This document shows, in pieces, positions 48,053 through 59,869 of a stretch of 64,000 bases of DNA. A model generated the notes under the pieces. That model was not told the origin of the DNA and made no database searches. It saw only the letters and a program-made list of their open reading frames with translations. Source of the DNA: Xylaria sp. FL1777 (taxonomy: Eukaryota > Ascomycota > Sordariomycetes > Xylariales > Xylariaceae); the NCBI GenBank assembly GCA_022578965.1, contig MU400512.1:1-64000 (forward strand). Reading direction: 5' to 3'. Every line of letters begins with the position of its first letter. The stretch's first letter is position 1. The translations under genes were made by a program, and so were the position numbers.

Positions 48053-50068
48053 CTACATCATCTGTTCTTGTGAAAGACCTCCGTGAGTGTCCGTGTCCAT
48101 ACTGTCACCACCACCCGGGGTGATGTACTTGACATAACTCAAGCCAAGAGGGCGCCCGCCGTACTGGTAGCCCTGGAATTTCGTGATCGACGTCTCGGCG
48201 GTTGTCTGACTATCGAAACGAACAACGCCGGTACCTCGGGAACGCCCACTTGGCTCGTACTGAATCTCAGCTTGATCAACTTTTCCAATTGTCGTGAACA
48301 ACTCGACTAGATCTTCGTTGCTAGTAGACCATGGAAGCTAGCAAAGACGGTCAGTATCAAATCGAGTCCAGACTATCCAAAAGAAACGCGAGAACTTACA
48401 TTGCGAACATAGATGGTATCGCTAGGTTCAGTACCAGACGTGGCATGATCAGTGAATGGATTTGGTGCTGCGGCAGCAGCAGGAGCAGTATTCTGATCGT
48501 AGGGTCCGCCGCCTCCACCACCGCCATAGCCACCACGGCCTCCACCATAGCCTCCAAACCCGCCACGGCCTCCACCAAAACCTCCACGGCCACCGTAACC
48601 GCCAAAGCCTCCCCGACCGCCACCAAAGCCGCCTCTGCCGTATCCACCACCGCCACCTCCTGCGGAGTTGGCAAAGCGGTCTTCACGGACTTCTAGCAAG
48701 CGGCCTTGCCATTCGAACCCATTGAACTGTTGGATGGCACTACGGGCATCATCTGGGGACTCGAACATAACAATCCCAGAGCCCTTGGGCCGACCGTCCG
48801 GGCCAAGGTGGACATCAGCGCGGATCACCGCACCATTTCGAGCTAAACATGTTGTTTAGTAATTCGGAGGGGTAAAGGTAATCGTAGAGGGGTCCGAACC
48901 TGCTTGACGGAACAAATCCTTCAAATCTTGCCAACCCACAGTGTACGGAAGCTGTAAAATGCAGTTAATACCACGGCAGATGCAAAGTAGCCATCGACAT
49001 ATGAAAGTGGAAAGACAAACGTTAGCAATGTAGAGCTGGCGATTGCCGCCCATGCCACCTCCCATGCCACCCCCATAGCCGCCTCCGCCACCTCCATAAC
49101 CACCTTGCATACCACCACCAAAGCCACCGCGGCCTCCGGTCGCTCCGATGAAACGTGGTTCCGCCTCCCGATCCTGTGTCCATCCTCAGCACGATACAAA
49201 TGAGTTCTTCCTTCGGAAAAGTCTTACTTCGCGTACGTAGACGAGCCGGCCCATCAAGTTTTGGTTGCTGAGAGTGGCCACGGCCGTTTGCGCTTGCTCC
49301 CTTGTAGCATATTCCACAATTCTACAATCTAAATTAGTTCAAAGTGTCAAAAGGTCCGCCAGACGGAGTTGGCCGGATAGCGCAGCTGTATTACTCACCC
49401 GCATCCCTACATGACCCCATGGACAAAGGTCCCAACCCGTCAATCCATCAATCCCAACAAAGGCCAAAAGAGAGAGAAACCAAAGAAAACCAGCCAGAAT
49501 CACGTGTAAAAGCCCACCTTCGACATTCCATTGGGAAGCTGTAAGACATCGGCGAAGAGAACCTCTCCAGCTAGAATATTGTAATAAATATCAGTAAAGC
49601 ATTCAATCAATGCGACTTAGGTAGCCTCTGGTGGATGAGTAACTCACCCTGTCGCATGAAATCCTTAAGATGATGCCATTTCACATCGTACGATAAATTA
49701 CCGACATAGACACGCCGGTCTTGCTGCGACGCGTCTCGGATGTTACTCATCATCTGTTCACGAGCTGCAGCGCGCTCTTCGAACGATCGCTGAGGTGTGG
49801 CTCCAAATCCCGATCCCGTACCTGGTCCTCCAGCCGGTGCTCCAGCGCCAGTCATGGGAGAACGCGAGCGCCTGTCTGCCCTACGATATTCGTCCCGGCT
49901 CCTAGACCGGCTCCGAGGAGTATATGAACGACGTCGGCCCGAACGACCTGGACTCCTAGATCGGCCACGGCGGGGCGAGCGAGATCTTTCGCGCTGTGAC
50001 TTGATATGAGCATTTTGCCGATGCCGTCTCTGACGTTCCTTAAATCTTGCGCAGTGTGACCGGGGCAG
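48053..50068 (-). CDS. Three-RRM SR/RGG protein, Gbp2/Hrb1 type; 5' end unresolved
   Basis: Eight exons are supported: 49648-50068 (5' limit open), 49518-49570, 49399-49406, 49228-49321, 49021-49173, 48900-48951, 48400-48842 and 48053-48337. The protein starts with Arg-Ser repeats and has RRM1 ([19 protein letters not shown]), a Gly-rich linker, RRM2 ([19 protein letters not shown]), a long [14 protein letters not shown] RGG region, and RRM3 ([19 protein letters not shown]). This is the layout of yeast Gbp2 and Hrb1, which couple TREX to mRNA export and surveillance. One exon is only 8 nt and is needed for frame. In the SR-rich frame no ATG occurs between the stop at 50,071-50,069 and the Met at 49,855, so the true start lies in an upstream exon I could not fix. 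A GTAAGT at about 50,511 may be a 5' UTR donor. Confidence 0.85.
49399..49406 (-). other. 8-nt microexon of the three-RRM gene
   Basis: The exon reads ggatgcgg between a TAG acceptor and a GTGAGT donor. It links codon-phase 0 to phase 2 and yields Gly-Cys-Gly before [10 protein letters not shown], matching the RRM1 RNP1 position. Skipping it joins exons out of frame. Confidence 0.75.
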
Positions 50069-53030
50069 TCATAACAAGTGGCTTCTACTGACTGTGAATG
50101 GAAAGGGAGGGAACGAGGAGGGGCTCATTATCATCATCTCAACAAGAAAGTAGCGTTAAATTGAGAAGTGAATCAATCCAAAAGGGGGAGAGGAAAGACG
50201 AGAACTAGGCAACGACAACACCCTAGCAAGATCGGTTCGTGCCGTTGTCTGACGACTTCTGTCAATTGACACGGCATCCACCTTGCTACTTTCATACTTA
50301 AAGTTGGGACAAGAACAAAACGAAACGTCACCGCCACAAAGGTACTCGACCGCACAGGTAGGCAAGTCTCATCTCATTCCGAGTCTTGCCTCCGACGCCG
50401 CGGGCACCTTACTGAGGCCTGGGTATAGATACGTATTGCCGAGGGGAAAGCGGGAAACCGAATAGACGCCAGCAATCATAGCTGATACTCTTAAATACAC
50501 AAAAAGGCATAAATACTTACTGGGCGGTAGGTATCTCCGGAATCAGCTGTTGAGATTGCCAGGTTAGAAATTGGATTTCAGAAGCGAAGAAGCAGGGAAA
50601 TGGCTTAGAAGTACAAGGAAGGTTTAAGTAAAAATGTTTTGCGGTGGTCCAACAAAGATGAACAAAAGACGTTGTGAACCTCGCGGGCCGTGCTTGCATA
50701 CGGGGATCAAAAAAGTCAGGCCCGTAAGTGGATCGGGGAAGGGGGCAAGGAGTTCAAGGGGTGGGGGGAGCAAGTGATGGTCGCGAAGTATAAAAGGAGA
50801 GACGAGGTGTACGTGTAGAGCGGCTGCCAATAGGTATAAGCCAACCGGAGTGAAAGTGCAGAGCTCTGTGGAAAGTCAAGCGGGAGATGCTGATTGGACG
50901 GAGAGGGAAGCGGGTAATACGGTGATGTGGGCACTACTACCACGGCAAACGATAGAGATGCCCACGCGCAATGGTAGGCCACAGCAGTAACACGTCAAGA
51001 CCTAGGCAGGCAATTGATTTTGCATCCCTTGAACATGCGGCTAAGGGAAGGGGGGGATTGGTGGGAAGCCCCCGATACTAGGTTGGTGGCCAGGTAGGGC
51101 GGGATTAACAACGGGGCCTGTGAATATGAGTGCAGGAGGAATATGTAGGCTGTTATGTACGTGTACGCTTACAGCTTCTAGATGCGATATGGAGGCAAGT
51201 AGGGAGGGAAGAGACATGCGGGAGAGGGAAACAGGCAATACACAGAGCTTCTAACCGTCTCGGAGGGGGCTTGATAGGTCAAATCAGGCTGCTCAGAGGT
51301 GTTGGGAGAGCCAGATGGAGTAGATTGCAAAGCTACCAGAAAAAGTAGGTACGCAAGGAAAGGATATTGATTGACTATAGTCAATGCCAATACAACACAA
51401 TGGGTGTGCAATCAGTGCGCAATGGGTGCGGTAGGTACTCTGTCGATAATCCAATGCAGGCAAGACAAGGATGGAGGATAGATGGTGAAGGGATGGACAA
51501 AGGAGTAGTTGTGTAAGAGAGAATAATGCGAGACTTACCCATGGTAGTAAGGTTGATAGGAGGATATGACTTCTTGTCCTACTTCGCTGCCTTTCGAAGA
51601 AAGGAAAAATTTTTCTTTTCTTTTCCCTAAACAGAACAAGACTTTGGGGAGACGGCAGCACCAATAGCAGCAGCGCTCAGGCTGTGTAATCTGTACGGAG
51701 GGGTGAGCGAGCCTTCAGAAATGACAAGGAGCAGGTCATTATGCGGGTGTTGGGGGAGAGCTGGGAATGGGTGAGAAGTCAGGACAGGACAGGACAGGAA
51801 TGGCCGGACAGGGCTTCTTCTGTGCTTGTGGTTGCTGTCAGGTACCTATGTAGGCAGGGAAATACACAGGGTACCTTGGGGGGAGAAAGACGCATAAGAA
51901 AAGCCGCCTGGGCCGGCTTCCAAGGTTCGTGTTTACCATCTACTGCGTATGAAAGCAAAGACGGGAGCGCCGCTGCGCCCCTATGCATCATGTGGCTCAT
52001 CACATCGCTGCATATCTGCATTGGGGGCCACCCGTCCAACCCGGCGCCGGCGGCAGGAGCAGTAGCAATAGGTAGGTAGGTGACAATGAGAGGGAGCAGT
52101 GACAGCAACAGTGGCAGCCTACCTATCTCCTGGGGTTGGGTGGGTAGGTGGTAGTGTGTCATGACGGAGGGTGGGAGCTGGGTGAGGGGACAAGACAGGA
52201 CAAGACAGGACGGGGAAAGGCCAGGCCAGGCCTTGGGAAACACAACAAGAGCACACACAACCTGGAACACACTGGCATCACAGTGCACAATAAGGCTGTA
52301 TGGCTGAGTCGAGTGTAGCCCATTGGAAGGGGATGGAGCTTGGATCGGGTGCTGGGATTGGGATGATGGGGTCTGCATGACAACGCCAATGCCCTGATCT
52401 CCAGAGGTCCGCAGAGGCTGGAGGTACGCAACGCGTGTGGGTAGATGTGGTGGATGGAGATGAAGGGCACATGTGTAAAAGTGCTAGCGCGTGTGCCATG
52501 AAGAGAGCGGATCATGCAGAGTAAGGTAATGGAGCAGAATCGGGCGCATATGCGGCCTCAGATGAGGCCTCCGGGTAAGACTAGATGAACACGGAGGGAT
52601 GGAGCTGGAGCTAGAGCAGGCAGAAGGCAATGGCAGTAACGGTAGCAGCAGAAGGTGTAGGTTCTGCCGTGGGAGGAGGAAGAGAGGCGTACATACCTTA
52701 GGTAGTGAGGCAATCGAGAGGATGTGTGGTGGGCAGAAAGCGACGATGAGGCGATGCGGTACCGTGGGAAACACAGACACAAACACAGACACAAGACGAG
52801 AGGTGTAGTGTGGTTGTAGCAGGTAGTTGTACACGACCCTCCCAAGCTTCAAGATCCGCAAGATCCTCCAATTAGAAGGGGAAGTGAGCGACTGGACGAC
52901 GAACACCCTGCCGATAGGGCTTAGGTGCTTACGATGGGATGAGAGTAGGGAGGTAGGGAGGTAGGTAGGTATGTAAGGTATGTAAGTATGTATGGGGTGA
53001 CGGGGACGTGGTGGTGGTGGGTGGGAGAGA

Positions 53031-53051
53031 GCGTCACGTCACGTCACGTCG
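53031..53051. promoter_or_regulatory. Tandem CGTCA (CRE/bZIP-like) repeats
   Basis: Four CGTCA/CGTCG pentamers follow one another directly, creating overlapping ACGTCA half-sites of the CRE/ATF bZIP class. They lie about 3 kb upstream of the RRM gene's coding sequence, so the target is uncertain. Confidence 0.4.
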
Positions 53052-53329
53052 GTCGGCCAGTGTGAATGGTCGGCCTGTCGGAACGGAATGCAGACAGTTT
53101 GGTAACCCACTCACTCAGACAAAACTAAGTACCTAACCTACCTAGGTACCTGGCTAATAGGGTTGAATGGCTGAGGTAGATACCTGGTAGCTTAGGTAGG
53201 TAGGTAGGTAGCGTTAGCTATCCAGAGGTACTGTAGCTGTAGCTATAGCTATAGCTGCAGCTTGGCTGGAACTGTCTGGTTGTCCTGCGCTTTGTCCTTT
53301 GTTCTTGTCCTTGCCCTCACGCCTTGCTC

Positions 53330-53338
<9 letters not shown>

Positions 53339-53362
<24 letters not shown>
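53339..53362. repeat. (tc)n microsatellite
   Basis: About twelve TC units run on into a T tract. Flanking ctgtctgtct shows the same bias. Confidence 0.85.
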
Positions 53363-55999
53363 TTTTTCTTTCTCTTTACGTGTAAAAGGAGGTGCCTTTA
53401 CGAGAGAGTGTACAGAAACAGTGTTTGTAGGAGGTGCTGCACTTAGTAGGTATGTCTTGCGAGGCTGACACAAGCACAGAAGAATGGAAATAAACACAAC
53501 GTCTGTGTGTAAGGATTGGGTAAGTAGCTGATACAGACAAGTAGGACGCGTCGGAGCCTGTTGGTACTGTGTTGGTCTAGACTCTCGACTCCAGGCCAGA
53601 ATGGACTTGTTGCAGGATGATGCAGCCTGGCAAAAGCGGAAATGTGTGAAAATTTGAAGTGTACGGAACAAAGATGGAATGAGAAAAACAATGGAGACAT
53701 CTTCAATTAGCCCATGCAGTAGACTACCTACCTACCTCAGGTAGTGTGTACTACGCCCAGTAGAAAACTTACATACCTGGTATGTACCAGGAGGGAGGAA
53801 CTTACCTGCGGAGTGCCGGCCTACAGAACTCTAGAGATACCTAATAACAGCCGCCTCCTTAGCAGCAGATGTGGGTACCTAGCCAAGTACTTCTGCCCCT
53901 CGCTACATTCAAACATACTTTAGGTTTATGTACCTATGTAAGTAAGTATTTGCATACTAATCAGTACATTATGTATCTAGTACTACCTACCATACTATAT
54001 TTTGCAATACCAAATCTTTCCAACTGTAGGTACGTACATGTACTGTAGTGTGCCATACATGTATGTAGCTTACCTCAATCCGCAGACCATACCCAAGCAA
54101 ATCAGAGGGTGAGATACCACTGTAAAGAATTGGCCTATCAACGCGCATACCGGCTAGGTACCTAATGTAATGCGGTTCAACCATCCATCTTGCAGATTCA
54201 GGGATCTGCATGCCTACTCCATGTAGTGTATACTACCTAGCTAGCTTAGTTGTGATAGGTTATAGTTAAGTTATTGTCTTGAAAGCTCTATTAATATTTA
54301 TTATACACATTACACTATGTGCATAAGTATATAATAGCTTAAACAGCTGTTATGTCTAGGCATATATTTTAAAAAAATAGATTTTAATTTTCTATTGAGA
54401 TCAATGATTATAGTACTTATTATAGATGTGTTAATTTAATTTCTCACCACTGCTAACTTGTTATATGTTTCAATATTTCATACTTGACATTATGTTACGA
54501 CCTAGTACATGTTACGACCTGGTGCGTAGACCAGAACAGAAGACCCAGACCTGCCAATATAAGCCCAGATCCCAAGGTTGAGTGCAACTTGGAATCTTGT
54601 ACCCTTTTGGGACAACGGTTTAGCCAAGGGCTTATTGGTATAATTGTTACACATTACAGGTTTAGTTTTAATTGATTTGTTCTTAGTATATACATTTGTT
54701 GGCCAGGTATATTTAATATAAATTAAATACCATGCGGTTAAAATTTACTCAAGGCACACAACTAAATTAAAATAATTTAATACAAGTTTTCCTAAGATGT
54801 CACATGGTTAACTTTTCTTACTACTTGTCTTTGCATTATCTAGCCTTTGTTATTATACACTATGCTTAATCTGTATTTATGTCTTACCTTTGGCGTGGGC
54901 AACTATGGTGGATTTTCTACCGGTCTGATGTCTATCCCTAGGTCCTAGTGATAATCATACTACATACATTACTAGTTTATTCCATTGTTTAGTTAGAACT
55001 TTCGTGTCCAAGAACATTATTCATGTGTTTACATCCAATTTATCTAACTAGCTTTAAATACAAGGACAAAGCCTCCAGCATACATACTCACACAAACACT
55101 CAACCATTGCATGTACACCAATTGGTACGGAGAATTGTTGTATTTTTATATGAACGCGCAAAAGACAGATTAAATTTAACGAGCCCCTATGCTACACCAG
55201 TATTGAACATGCAGTGGTAATAGGGGACGTACCGTAGCATTGTCACGCCGTGGGCTAACAATGTGTGGTTATTCAATTGTTCACTACTACTATAAACCCT
55301 TGCAAGCAAATAAAATCCCGTCTAAGTATAGCAGATATCCCATTGGCTTATGTGTAATGTTACATGTAACAGGTTGGTGGGTGAGTCATTTCTTGTAATG
55401 TTTTTATTTAAACAGGTTGCGTGGCGTGTCATTTGGTCTATCAGCCAGTGCTATTAGTAGTCCTAGAATTACCGTATCGTATGTATTCGGGTAAGTAACT
55501 ACTATCAGAGAGAGGCACTGGCACACAATCAGGATCTTCTAAATTAGCTTACATCAGGAGGTATATCCACAGAAGTATCAGAGAGACCGCGAGGAGCAAA
55601 GTGACCCGTATCTAATGGCTATTCCAGATATGCTTGTTATGCTTATTATTGCAGATGAGCAGGTATAGCCCGTTACCAACAGTTACTGTTTTTAGTAGTA
55701 AAATGTCAGTCTACTGTAGCTTATTCTTCACGTGTGCGTATTATACTATATACCCCCTTCTTGACTAGAATAGGCAACCTATCCTGACCTTGCCAGTATC
55801 GTTGTTGACCAGCCCCCTTTTGATTAAATAACCTGATTACTTTTGCAGTATACCGAGGGTATCATTCCGACACCTAACGAGTCTTTTTTTTCTTGCGAAA
55901 AGGGAGGTCGGTGTGTCTCCCACGCCTTCGTTTTGTCTTGTATCAAATAGGGGCACATTTCGAATGCACCAACATTTCAGTATTGTAATGGAGTCTACG

Positions 56000-57750
56000 A
56001 GGCTGACTTAAATCTGCAGGGCTTTTATTAATGAGACACACACAGCCATGCTAACTGTCTGGCTACCAATGATAATGAAATGTACGCCTGCGACCCCCAT
56101 GTTATTAAAAAACCGCAGTGATTCTGTAGTGACATTGGTGCCGGAGATTACGAATATATGTTTCTGCCTGACGCAGGCGCCAGGAAAGCGCCAAAAAAAG
56201 ACCGTGATAGGGGATGTACCGTTATTCGGCTGCAACCGGCGACGCTCTTCGGTGATACCAGCGGTAATTCTACCCCCGTAGAAATACAATCAACTGCGAA
56301 GCAACGGGAATTCTAGAGAGATAGAATCTTGGTTTTCTGGTGGAAATATCCCAAGTGGGCAAAGCCGCCGTTGAGAAATGGAGTGCCATCTAGTAGGTAC
56401 ATGCTGAATGGCTTGTCTGCAAGGGAGACACGAATCTGCAACCTAACTTGCATCATGCATTGCACAGGTAGGCAGTTGGCGCACAACTATGATCCACCAC
56501 ATAGTACTCGGGCTTCCGAGTGGTTTACCTTACGGTAAACGGCATACCTATTATTACACACTTGAACACATGTAGCAGCCGTGGTAGCTCCAAAAACCCT
56601 TGACAGTAACTTGATAGTATCGGTATATAGAGTATGAGTACCGGTTCCGAATGGAACCTCTCCTGACAATGAGTTAAAAAAAAAAAGGCTCGATCAAGCG
56701 TCCCTTGCGATGGGAGACAAAGGTACGAGCATGTCAGTTACTTTAAAATCTACCCAGACGAAGGCAATCTTACCCCCCGCAAGGCGAACAAATTCCCTGT
56801 CGCTCAAGTTTGCTTGGCTGATAGCTGTGATCCCTGCTCAACTACTTTAGGAATTGCCACAGATAAAGTTCGTAACAATTTATCTGGTTGTATACCTATC
56901 CGCGCCGAGCCGGTTTCCAAAGATCCTCACGGTGGAGCGGGATCCCACTGGAGTGGGTTAGAGAGAACACTGACAATATCACAAGTGATTCTACTAAGCC
57001 TTACTGAGAATTGTTAAAACATTAATTGGTTTTCTACATGCAACCAACCTGCCCGTCCGCATGAGCTTTAGTGGTAGGAGTGGTTTTCAAGCGAATATCT
57101 CTATTGAATACGATGGCCGTACCCATTTTAGACTGCACCACGGTTTCGGGAAATTTACCCATTATAAATTGGCGCTTATCTTTCTATTTTCTCACCGAAA
57201 TTGGGACGCGGCCCATAAGCCTCATAGTTCTAGAAGAGATGCTCAAATGGAGAATAGATACTGGGCCATCCTGGCTACAAGCCCTGATTCCACCCCTGGG
57301 CGTGAAACGTCATCTTCTTTGTATCCAGAGCACGAACATTGATTATTCGTGGACCTAGGGCCCCCTTTTTGGGAGGGGACAAGCCCTGGCCAGTGGTGGG
57401 TGGCCATCGTGTAACCGTCTAAGGTAAGGAATAACAAAACTTGGGGCTGGATCCTACGGACGATTCATAACTTACTCATGATAACCCGATATATGGAGAA
57501 GTAAGTACATAGGACACGAGTTGGGTATATCTGGCGGAGATTTGAAGCAAGTATCTAGTGTACGACTTGATTTCCAGAGTACAAGTCGTTTTACGTTTCT
57601 AGATTATACCGTTAGATCCACACCAAGGGCTCTTGCATTGGAAGATACTGCTGGGCCCGGAGGTAGCCTGTTGTCTGTGAAGATGTCCCACATTGAGAGA
57701 AGTCGTCTAGTTGCAGATATGCTACCAGTAGCAGGCTAAAACATGTCTAT
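56000..57750 (-). pseudogene. Unidentified eroded gene-like sequence
   Basis: Minus-strand reading gives several protein-like blocks broken by stops and frame changes. Near 57,720-57,620 there is SATRRLLSMWDIFTDNRLPP. Near 57,150-57,060 there is MGKFPETVVQSKMGTAIVF. Near 56,800 NLSDREFVRLAG is followed by a GTAAG-like donor. At 56,289-56,008 there is GTNVTTESLRFFNNMGVAGV. The blocks have balanced, non-repetitive amino-acid content unlike the shadows elsewhere. I do not recognise the family, and the order and joining of blocks are uncertain. Confidence 0.3.
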
Positions 57751-58587
57751 GTCCACATGCATGTGGTTCCCCAAGGCCCCTTTCTCTGCCAATAGCGCTG
57801 TCGAGCCAGGTGCTTGTTGAGTCACTTCACCCGACCACCACCATTCGCAAGTCCGTGCCTCAACCATACGACAGTAACGATGGGGGCCGGCGGCCTGCTT
57901 TTACGTTGGTGGATGTGAGTAAACCTATCAGATTCGAACAGCACAAGTAGACCCGGATAAGACAGTTGGTAATAGTGAAGAGACTGGCCATTCCCCAACG
58001 CATCTATGGGTGGAATATTGACCTGAGAAAGAGCCAGCCTTGTTGCTCCTAGTTCAGTTTTCAGTTCTCACCTTTAAGGGTACTAGAGCCTACCTACCTA
58101 CTTTAGGTAGTATGTAGCCTGGGTTATGTTGACTGATGGCTGATATGGAGGTGTGGCTTGAATATGCGGTTGCGTACAAATGATCCAGCTCGGTATTTAT
58201 TTTACAATGATGATGCGTTTTTGGCTGGTTGTGTGGTATGCATGATTACAACCCATGTAAATCCTAGAAACAGACGAGAGAATACGAAGGTTACACGTTT
58301 CTTCTCGTTGTTACAGATTAGGTAGGTAGGTATGTATTGGCCGTATTGGCCTTATCCATACTACATATACAGGTAGTATACCTTATGTAGGTAGTTTGAA
58401 TCGAGAGTGGCTGGACCTACTATGTCCTATGATGTGGCTGTGCTTAACTACTTCGACCTTATCTATACCACTAGTCTAGATAAGTCTAGATACTAGTACA
58501 GCAATCAACATGACGTGATTTTGGCCGTCGACTCTACGCCAGCGCCAGCGTACACAGACACCCGCATTCGCACACGAGCATTCCAGA

Positions 58588-59388
58588 ATGGCACCGTCAA
58601 GGGCCCTTACACGGCTCGCACTTATCCGCCGAGCCCAGCCAGCAGTCCTGCGGCGCTACCACTCCTACGACCACCCGGCGCCCGCAGGCGTCTTCAACAC
58701 AAGCGAGCAAGCCATCCTCTCCGCGGCCTACAAACACGTCCCCGAGCACGGCTTCACCCAGCACGCGCTGTCGCTGGGCGCCCGTGACGCCGGCTACCTG
58801 GACATCAGCACCAACCTGGTCCCCGAGGGCCCCTTCAGCCTGATCCGATACCACCTCGTGACGCAGCGGGAGGCGCTTGCGCCGCGGCGTGAGCTCATCT
58901 TGTCTGACGATGCGAGCGTCGCCACCGTGCCTACGCGTGTCGAGCGGTTGACGTGGGAGAGATTGCTGGGCAACCGAGATGTGAATCACCGGTGGCAGGA
59001 GGTTTGAGCATACCCGTCTCCTGACGCCCGCCCCCAAGAAGACTAAGACTCCCAGGCCTTGGCCATAATGGCCCAACCAAGCCACGTCCCGGCATCGCTC
59101 CACGAGCTGGCGCTCCTCGCCGATGAGATTCATTTCCAAGCCGGCGACACATCCGTTGACCCCAGCTGGTACACGAAGCGCGGCGGCCTGTCCATCATCT
59201 ACGCCTCGTCTGAGCTGTTTATGACGAACGACAGGTCGCCTGGTTTCGGAGACACACGCGCCTTCCTGCAACGCCGCCTCGCCGAAGGCGGTAGCTTATC
59301 AAGTGCCATCGGTGGTGTCACGCAGTGGCTTGGCTTCACTGCCTCAGCTGGCGTGAATGTGCTGAGGAGCAAGGGTGTTAGGATATGA
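58588..59388 (+). CDS. COQ9: Ubiquinone biosynthesis protein COQ9, two exons
   Basis: Exons are 58588-59001 and 59056-59388, giving 248 residues. COQ9 is a lipid-binding, TetR-like-fold protein of the mitochondrial inner-membrane CoQ synthome that presents intermediates to Coq7. The N-terminus MAPSRALTRLALIRRAQPAV is a mitochondrial presequence. AILSAAYKHVPEHGFTQHAL followed by SLGARDAGYLDIS is the family's opening. Exon 2 contains the helical region HELALLADEIHFQAGD, SVDPSWYTKRGGLSIIYASS and the conserved ELFMTNDRSPGF; TRAFLQRRL follows. The 54-bp intron has a GTTTGA donor and CCCAG acceptor and joins WQE to ALAIMAQ in frame. It is convergent with SMC6, the stops 481 bp apart. The start is the first ATG giving a presequence. 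Confidence 0.92.
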
Positions 59389-59869
59389 TTGAGGAAAGGG
59401 CGGCCGAATGAGAAGAGCATTCTTTGAGATAGTGTACACTTGAAATCCTACATGACGGATGGTAGATATGGGTCGCGCGGTGGTAGTAACTGTGTATTGC
59501 GTGTATACTTCTGTATCAACACTAGCTGTAGGTCTTCCCAGAATGCGGATCACGTATGTATGAATAGAAGCAGCAACAAATACCTGGACATGATTTAGAT
59601 TTGTATCGATAGACCCATGCCGTTATAAGCCGGTATGAAGCCTCTATATCTATAGTGCCCACTCTAAACCTATGCCATGGCATTGGACTCATGCCAAAAA
59701 GCTGAAAGGGGGATATCAACGGTAACAACCGCATAGGTAGCCCGAACACCTGCTTTTCACGAGCAAACGCTGGCCTCGAAAAATGCCAGTTCCCAAACTC
59801 CATGCAACAAGCCATGCTCTCATAGCATCCAGTATTCGTCAAATTTGAACATAGAATGCGGACAAAATA
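59389..59869. other. Convergent intergenic region, 3' ends of COQ9 and SMC6
   Basis: This 0.48-kb stretch should contain both 3' UTRs. No gene or clear terminator signal beyond AT-rich sequence is seen. Confidence 0.6.

Larger units (their letters stand above)
50069..58587. other. Long upstream and intergenic region, no intact gene seen
   Basis: This 8.5-kb spacer separates the divergent RRM gene and COQ9. The left third (50.5-53.1 kb) is purine-rich on the + strand and probably includes the 5' leader and promoter of the RRM gene. Frames of up to 199 codons there are Pro/Leu/Ser-rich products of composition without domains. CGTCA repeats lie at 53,031-53,051 and a (tc)n tract at about 53,339-53,362. 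An AT-richer island spans 54.24-54.9 kb. Gene-like but broken minus-strand sequence lies at 56.0-57.75 kb. TAGGTA-type repeats recur at 52.94, 53.14, 53.72, 58.09 and 58.32 kb. Confidence 0.5.

Noticed and set aside
48331..48696. Thr/Ala/Ser-rich plus-strand frame
   Set aside because: Antisense of the Gly-rich repeat region of the RRM gene.
51779..52378. 199-codon minus-strand frame
   Set aside because: Arises from the purine-skewed + strand; Pro/Leu/Ser-rich without domain or splice logic.
58597..59271. 224-codon minus-strand frame opposite COQ9
   Set aside because: Antisense shadow of a clear COQ9 gene in GC-rich DNA.
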